Shown here one piece after another: positions 24,396 to 28,533 of a stretch of 28,533 nucleotides of DNA. Origin of the DNA: DATDCY01 sp031406795 [NCBI: Candidatus Rokuibacteriota bacterium] (GTDB lineage Bacteria; JAUVQV01); NCBI GenBank assembly GCA_031406795.1, contig JANOHV010000032.1, forward strand, positions 1-28,533. Direction: 5' to 3'. A model generated the notes under the pieces. It saw only the letters and a list, made by a program, of their open reading frames with translations, made no database searches and had not been told where the DNA came from. The position numbers and the translations under genes are program-made. Each line of letters begins with the position of its first letter. Position 1 is the first letter of the stretch.

Positions 24396-25526
24396 TCAGG
24401 CGCCGAGGCAGATGTTCAGGCGCCGCAGCGTCTGGATCCAGGGGTGGTCCGGAGGGACACTGCGCCGCTTGCCCGCCACCTCGGAGAGTTCCACGTGGAC
24501 GGGGGACTGGCCGCGGATCCCCACCATGACCCCCGAGCCGCCCTTGGCCAGCAGCCGCGCGGCTTCGGAGCCGAGAACGGTGGCCAGCGTCCGGTCCGCG
24601 GCGGTCGGCGTCCCGCCCCGCATGACGTGCCCGAGCGCCGTGAGGCGCGTCTCGAGCCCGCTGCCCTTTTCGATCTGGCGGGTCAGGCGCAGGCTCAGGG
24701 ACATCTCCGGGTGCGATGCGGGCAGAGGCGTCCTTTTCGAGCGCTTCCCGGCGCTGGCCTTCGACCCCTTCTGCTCGGCGGCTTTCGCCAGCCGGGCCGC
24801 CTCAGGCGCCGAGAGCGCCCCTTCCGCGAAAGCGACGATGGAGAAGCGCTTGCCGCCTCGCTTGCGTTCGACCACGGCGTCGATCACCGCGTCGACGGAG
24901 TAGGGCAGTTCGGGGAGAAGAACCACGTCCGCACCCCCGGCGAGCCCGGCCGCCGCGGCGATCCACCCCGTGTTGTGCCCCATGACTTCGACGAGCATCA
25001 CGCGCTGGTGGCTCGACGCGGTGGAGTGGATCCGGTCGATCGCGTCGGTGGCGATCTGGACGGCGGTGTCGAAACCGAAGCAGACGTCCGTGCCCCAGAC
25101 GTCGTTGTCGATCGTCTTCGGCAGCGTCACGATCTTCATGTCCGAGTTCTGCATCAGATGCAGCGCGTTCTTCTGCGTCCCGCCGCCGCCGATGCAGACG
25201 AGGGCGTCGAGGTGCAGTTTGTGGTAGTTCTCGACTGCCTGCTCCGTCATGTCGACGGTGCGCCCGCCGAGCGGCATCTTGTTCGGCTTGTCGCGGCTTG
25301 TCCCCAGGATGGTCCCCCCGAGCGTCAGGATGTCGGAGAGGTCGGCGTCGGTGAGCCGCTGGGAGCGGTTCTCCACCAGACCGCGGAATCCGTCGAGGAT
25401 GCCGACGACGTCCATCCCGTAGGACTTCATCGCGGTCTTGGCCACGGCGCGGATCGCCGCGTTGAGCCCCTGGCAGTCCCCGCCGGAGGTGAGAATCCCG
25501 ATCGATCTGATCTTCTTCCTCGCCAT
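24396..25526 (-). CDS. pfk: 6-phosphofructokinase, long group III-like form
   Basis: The 376-aa protein converts fructose 6-phosphate to fructose 1,6-bisphosphate in glycolysis. ATG 25526 is chosen because a G-rich ribosome site is 6 nt upstream and ILTSGGDCQGLNAAIR follows at the proper distance. PKTIDND (136-142) has the catalytic aspartates. VEVMGHNTGW and GGADVVLLPE bind substrate. The nucleotide loop reads GGGGT (113-117): the usual Mg-nucleotide aspartate (GGDGT) is Gly115. Lys137 before TIDND is the type found in PPi-dependent and mixed group III enzymes. A charged insertion rich in Lys, Ser and Pro lies near 239-275. Phosphate-donor preference (ATP or PPi) cannot be settled here. Confidence 0.92.
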   Translation of the reverse strand: MARKKIRSIGILTSGGDCQGLNAAIRAVAKTAMKSYGMDVVGILDGFRGLVENRSQRLTDADLSDILTLGGTILGTSRDKPNKMPLGGRTVDMTEQAVENYHKLHLDALVCIGGGGTQKNALHLMQNSDMKIVTLPKTIDNDVWGTDVCFGFDTAVQIATDAIDRIHSTASSHQRVMLVEVMGHNTGWIAAAAGLAGGADVVLLPELPYSVDAVIDAVVERKRGGKRFSIVAFAEGALSAPEAARLAKAAEQKGSKASAGKRSKRTPLPASHPEMSLSLRLTRQIEKGSGLETRLTALGHVMRGGTPTAADRTLATVLGSEAARLLAKGGSGVMVGIRGQSPVHVELSEVAGKRRSVPPDHPWIQTLRRLNICLGA

Positions 25527-25531
25527 CGTCA

Positions 25532-25540
25532 CCCCCCCCC
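25532..25540 (-). promoter_or_regulatory. G9 tract overlapping the phosphofructokinase ribosome site
   Basis: Nine consecutive G (nine C on the plus strand) are followed by TGACG and the ATG. The G-run serves as the Shine-Dalgarno region. Runs of this length are prone to slippage, which here would change spacing rather than frame. Confidence 0.5.
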
Positions 25541-25637
25541 TCTCGCAATCGCTTGGTGCTACCCCGGAACTCTGCTGCGGAGTCGGCAGGGAGCGTCCTG
25601 ATTCGTCCTGGCAAGGCAGCGGGGATGGGCGCGCGGA

Positions 25638-25655
25638 GGCGGGCTCGTGCCCGCC
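25638..25655 (-). terminator. GC-rich hairpin downstream of propionyl-CoA synthetase
   Basis: GGCGGGC and GCCCGCC form a perfect 7-bp stem with a 4-nt loop, 60 nt after the synthetase stop and about 110 nt before phosphofructokinase. There is no T-run, so it would stop polymerase only weakly, or act on RNA stability. Confidence 0.35.
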
Positions 25656-25715
25656 GCACAAGCAGCCCAACCCGCAACGCCGCCAGGGCGGATCAGGGCC
25701 TCCCTGCCGACCCCG

Positions 25716-27617
25716 CTACTCGGTCTTCTTCGCGTAGCCGATGTGCTGGAGGGCTTCGGTCATCTCCCCGAGGATCGCCGGGTCGTCGATGGTCGCCGGC
25801 ATGTTGTAGGGCTCGCTGTCGGCGATCCGGCGCATGATGCCGCGCAGGATCTTGCCCGAGCGCGTCTTGGGCAGCCGCTTGATGACGGTCGCGGTCTTGA
25901 ACGCGGCGACCGGCCCGATCTTCTCGCGCACCATCCTGACCACTTCCTTGACGATGTCGGCGTCGGGCCGCGCCACCCCGGCCTTGAGCACGAGGAAACC
26001 GAGCGGCACCTGCCCCTTGAGCTGGTCGTGCACGCCGATGACCGCGCACTCGGCGACGTCCTGGTGCGAGGAGAGGACCTCCTCCATCGCCCCGGTGGAG
26101 AGCCGGTGGCCGGCGACGTTGATGATGTCGTCGGTGCGGCTCATCACGTGGACGTAGCCATCGTCGTCGACCACGCCGGCGTCGTAGGTCTGGTAGTACC
26201 CGGGGAAGGTGTCGAGGTAGGTCTTCTTGAAGCGCTCCTCGGCCTGCCAGAGCGTCGTGAAGTTCCCCGGCGGCAGCGGCAGCTTGATGACCAGCGCGCC
26301 GAGGACGTTGCGTTCGACCTCCTGGCCCTCGTTGTCGAGCACGCGCACGTCCACGCCGGGCACGGCCCGCGTCGGCGAGCCGGCCTTGACCGGCAGGTGT
26401 TCGATCCCCATGCAGTTGGCGCAGATCGCCCAGCCGGTTTCGGTCTGCCACCAGTGGTCGATCACCGGGATCTTGAGCAGTTTTTCGGCCCAGTGCAGGG
26501 TGTCCGGGTCGCAGCGCTCGCCGGCGAGGAACAGCGTCTTGAGGCACGAGATGTCGTATTTCTTCAGGTACTCGCCGTTGGAGTCGTCGCGTTTGATCGC
26601 GCGAAACGCCGTCGGCGCGGTGAAGAGGGCGCGCACCTTGTGCTGCGAGATCACGCGCCAGAAGGCGCCGGGGTCCGGGGTGCCGACCGGCTTGCCTTCG
26701 TACAGGACGGTCGTGTTGCCGTTGAAGAGCGGGCCGTAGACGATGTAGGAGTGCCCGACGACCCAGCCGATGTCCGAGGCCGCCCAGAAGACGCTCCCCG
26801 GCGGGCAGTCGTAGATGTTGTTCATCGTCCACTGCAGCGCGACAATGTGGCCGCCGGTGTCGCGCACGACGCCCTTGGGCTGGCCCGTGGTCCCCGACGT
26901 GTAGAGGATGTACAGCGGGTCGGTGGCGGACACCGGCACGCACTCGTGCGGTCTGGCGCCGCCCATCGCCTCCGCCCAAGTGATGTCGCGGCCGGGCAGC
27001 AGTTCGGCCTTCGCCATCGGCCGCTGCACGATCAGGCAGCGCTCGGGCTTGTGGCGCGCCAGCCGGATCGCCTCGTCGAGCAGCGGCTTGTACTCGATGA
27101 CCTTCTTGACCTCGATGCCGCAGGAGGCCGAGACGATGACCTTCGGCTCCGCGTCGTTGATGCGCACCGCCAGTTCGTTCGCGGCGAACCCGCCGAAGAC
27201 GACCGAGTGCACCGCGCCGAGGCGCGCGCAGGCCAGCATCGCGACGACGGCCTCCGGGATCATCGGCATGTAGATGATGACGCGGTCGCCCTTGCCGACG
27301 CCGAGTTCGGCGAGCACGCCCGCGCACAGGGCCGTCAGGTCGCGCAGCTCGCGGTAGGTGTAGCTCTTCACGGTGTCGGTGACCGGGCTGTCGTAGATCA
27401 GCGCGGCCTGATCGGCGCGGCCGCCCTCGACGTGGCGGTCCAGCGCGTTGTAGCAGGTGTTCGTCAAACCGCCGGTGAACCAGCGGTAGAAGGGGGCGCT
27501 GCGGTCGTCCAGGACCATGTCCCACGGGCGGTACCAGTGGACCTTGCCCGCGGCCTCGCCCCAGAAACCATCGGGATCCTTCAGTGAACGCGCGTGGACT
27601 TCGTCGAAGCGACCCAT
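25716..27617 (-). CDS. prpE: Propionyl-CoA synthetase (acyl-CoA synthetase, PrpE/ACSS3 type)
   Basis: The frame is open to 27680, but ATG 27617 has GGGGAGG 9 nt upstream and matches the family N-terminus (GRFDEVHARSLKDPDGFW), giving 633 aa. It activates propionate with ATP and CoA through an acyl-adenylate. YTSGTTGQPKG (239-249) is the P-loop, WWQTETGW the A5 motif, and KTRSGK (584-589) holds the catalytic Lys589, which can be acetylated. WFTGGLTNTCYNALDRH and the whole middle region are closer to PrpE and ACSS3 than to acetyl-CoA synthetase as I recall them. This feeds the carboxylase and mutase at the other end of the window. Acetate or butyrate use is possible. Confidence 0.92.
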   Translation of the reverse strand: MGRFDEVHARSLKDPDGFWGEAAGKVHWYRPWDMVLDDRSAPFYRWFTGGLTNTCYNALDRHVEGGRADQAALIYDSPVTDTVKSYTYRELRDLTALCAGVLAELGVGKGDRVIIYMPMIPEAVVAMLACARLGAVHSVVFGGFAANELAVRINDAEPKVIVSASCGIEVKKVIEYKPLLDEAIRLARHKPERCLIVQRPMAKAELLPGRDITWAEAMGGARPHECVPVSATDPLYILYTSGTTGQPKGVVRDTGGHIVALQWTMNNIYDCPPGSVFWAASDIGWVVGHSYIVYGPLFNGNTTVLYEGKPVGTPDPGAFWRVISQHKVRALFTAPTAFRAIKRDDSNGEYLKKYDISCLKTLFLAGERCDPDTLHWAEKLLKIPVIDHWWQTETGWAICANCMGIEHLPVKAGSPTRAVPGVDVRVLDNEGQEVERNVLGALVIKLPLPPGNFTTLWQAEERFKKTYLDTFPGYYQTYDAGVVDDDGYVHVMSRTDDIINVAGHRLSTGAMEEVLSSHQDVAECAVIGVHDQLKGQVPLGFLVLKAGVARPDADIVKEVVRMVREKIGPVAAFKTATVIKRLPKTRSGKILRGIMRRIADSEPYNMPATIDDPAILGEMTEALQHIGYAKKTE

Positions 27618-27698
27618 CTCACCTGCCTCCCCCTGCGAATGATGGCCCTCTCGCCGCGGGATCTCCCATCCCGGCGGCAATCACTAGTACTTCGCTGT

Positions 27699-27727
27699 AT
27701 TTTGTCGGGTGAACTTTCGCAAGTCAA
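27699..27727 (-). promoter_or_regulatory. Sigma70-type promoter for the propionyl-CoA synthetase
   Basis: On the minus strand TTGACT, a 17-nt spacer and CAAAAT. The leader is about 75 nt and includes a small hairpin (GGGAT/ATCCC) before the ribosome site. Confidence 0.5.
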
Positions 27728-27746
27728 GGATCGTTCGCTGACCGAG

Positions 27747-27766
27747 ATCCGCGCGTACGCGCGGAT
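27747..27766. promoter_or_regulatory. Perfect 20-nt palindrome between divergent genes
   Basis: ATCCGCGCGTACGCGCGGAT is a perfect inverted repeat with no spacer, ending in TTTT on the plus strand. It sits 20 nt upstream of the synthetase -35 and about 35 nt upstream of the phosphate-binding gene's -35. It could be an operator shared by the two promoters, or a short terminator hairpin on the plus strand. Confidence 0.5.
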
Positions 27767-27801
27767 TTTGGGCTGAGCAGCAGTGCCGATCCCGTCGGCG
27801 T

Positions 27802-27829
27802 TTGCGACGGGCGTATCTCGTGGTACTAT
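27802..27829 (+). promoter_or_regulatory. Promoter-like element for the phosphate-binding protein gene
   Basis: TTGCGA, a 16-nt spacer and TACTAT, followed by a leader of about 45 nt and GGAGGGAG at 27867-27874. No Pho box direct repeat was recognised. Confidence 0.4.
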
Positions 27830-27879
27830 CCAGGAGGATTTCCTCGGGTTTCTGGGGACTCTGTGCGGAGGGAGCGTCC

Positions 27880-28533
27880 GTGAGGGTGGTCGGGGTGGGC
27901 GCAGGCTTGATCGCAATGCTCCTCGGTGCCGGGCTCCCCGACAGCGCGCACGGTGCCGCCGAAAGGCAGCTGGTGGCAAGCGGCTGCTCCGTCAGCAACT
28001 TTGGCTATCTCACGGACCTGGCCGCCGACTACCAGAAGATCACCGGCGTGAAGACATTCGTCCGCGGCGGCGGCAGCGTCATCGGCCTGAAGGACCTCGT
28101 CTCCGGGACCTCCGACTTCGCCGCCTCGTGTCGCGGCCGGCTCCCCGAGGACCCCGCCGACATCGAGTTCGTCCAGGTGGCGTGGGACGCCCTGGTGTTC
28201 ATCGCGCACCCGAGCACCCGCGTCGAGTCGATTTCGTATCCGGCGGCGGCCGAGGTCTTCCAGGGCATCGTCAAGGACTGGGGGCAACTCAAGGGGCCGT
28301 CCGGCCCGATCACGGTTTTCCTCCAGCGGCCGACCACGGGCCTCAGCGGCGTGGAGAGCTCGATCCGCACCCAGGTGCTGCGCGGCGGGTCGCCGGCCAC
28401 CGGGACGAACGTCAGCGAACTGGCTTCCACGGGGATCGTCGAGCAGCTCGTCGAGAAGACCCCCGCCAGCTTCGGCGCCTCGGGGTTCTCGAGCGCGCGC
28501 AAACGGGCGGTCACGATGCTCGCCCTCGACGGC
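27880..28533 (+). CDS. PstS-like phosphate ABC transporter substrate-binding protein, 3' end outside window
   Basis: The frame was read by hand from GTG 27880 (GGAGGGAG 5 nt upstream) to the window edge: 218 codons, no stop. A signal peptide (VVGVGAGLIAMLLGAGLPDS) precedes the mature start near AAERQLVASGCS. The type 2 periplasmic binding protein fold shows in YLTDLAADYQKITGVK, FVRGGGSVIGLKDLVSGTSDFAAS (written here in part: GGGSVIGLKDLVSGTSD) and VFQGIVKDWGQLKG, the PstS/PBP-like signature. TTGLSGVESSIRTQVL corresponds to the phosphate-binding 'GSGT' loop in diverged form. It would collect phosphate or another oxyanion in the periplasm. Whether pst transport genes follow is not visible. Confidence 0.82.
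   Translation, partial: MRVVGVGAGLIAMLLGAGLPDSAHGAAERQLVASGCSVSNFGYLTDLAADYQKITGVKTFVRGGGSVIGLKDLVSGTSDFAASCRGRLPEDPADIEFVQVAWDALVFIAHPSTRVESISYPAAAEVFQGIVKDWGQLKGPSGPITVFLQRPTTGLSGVESSIRTQVLRGGSPATGTNVSELASTGIVEQLVEKTPASFGASGFSSARKRAVTMLALDG

Overview
The window is GC-rich DNA, probably from a Gram-negative bacterium. It has a BatA-E (aerotolerance-type) operon, outer-membrane and periplasmic type proteins with signal peptides, an HdrD/HdrE-like quinone-linked iron-sulfur pair, a long-form (group III-like) phosphofructokinase, and short dispersed palindromes of the kind common in Desulfobacterota, Nitrospirota and NC10 type genomes. The phylum is an inference with low confidence. No rRNA, tRNA, CRISPR array or transposase was seen.

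Layout. (1) 1-1027 (-): 5' part of an acyl-CoA (propionyl-CoA) carboxylase beta subunit. (2) 1084-3764: an AT-richer islet holding a secreted protein with a barrel-like C-terminus, a small toxin-antitoxin-like pair whose second gene is broken by a one-base frameshift, and a REP-like inverted repeat. (3) 3840-6413 (-): methylmalonyl-CoA mutase followed directly by an Rrf2-type Fe-S regulator, with a perfect 13-nt palindrome upstream. (4) 6510-13553 (-): a defence-type island bounded by the two halves of a type III-like restriction-modification system (res first, mod last). Between them lie three small toxin-antitoxin-like modules: a zeta-like kinase with a 62-aa protein, a 60-aa protein with a nucleotidyltransferase, and DUF4258 with a YgiT-type zinc finger. 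(5) 13747-13817: a second REP-like element. (6) 13873-22007 (+): moxR-DUF58-DUF4381-like-batA-batBC-batD-batE, almost every junction overlapping by 4 nt or abutting. (7) 22336-24317 (+): a NarI/HdrE-like membrane protein and an HdrD-like CCG protein. (8) 24396-27617 (-): 6-phosphofructokinase and propionyl-CoA synthetase. (9) 27880-28533 (+): start of a PstS-like phosphate-binding protein, cut by the window edge.

How the genes work together. Propionyl-CoA synthetase, the carboxylase beta subunit and methylmalonyl-CoA mutase are successive steps of the methylmalonyl-CoA route from propionate to succinyl-CoA, although they sit in three separate places here. The Rrf2 regulator beside the mutase suggests redox or Fe-S control. 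The Bat operon is a MoxR/von Willebrand factor A chaperone-like system of the cell envelope.

The most notable region is the restriction island. The Res protein has lost about 200 residues, including the Walker A lysine, the DEAH box and motif III, in frame. Mod keeps intact catalytic motifs but carries two different genomic palindromic repeats read in frame as about 38 extra residues. The simplest reading is a restriction system that has lost its cutting motor and persists as a methyltransferase-plus-antitoxin cluster. A non-nucleolytic role for the shortened Res cannot be excluded from sequence alone.
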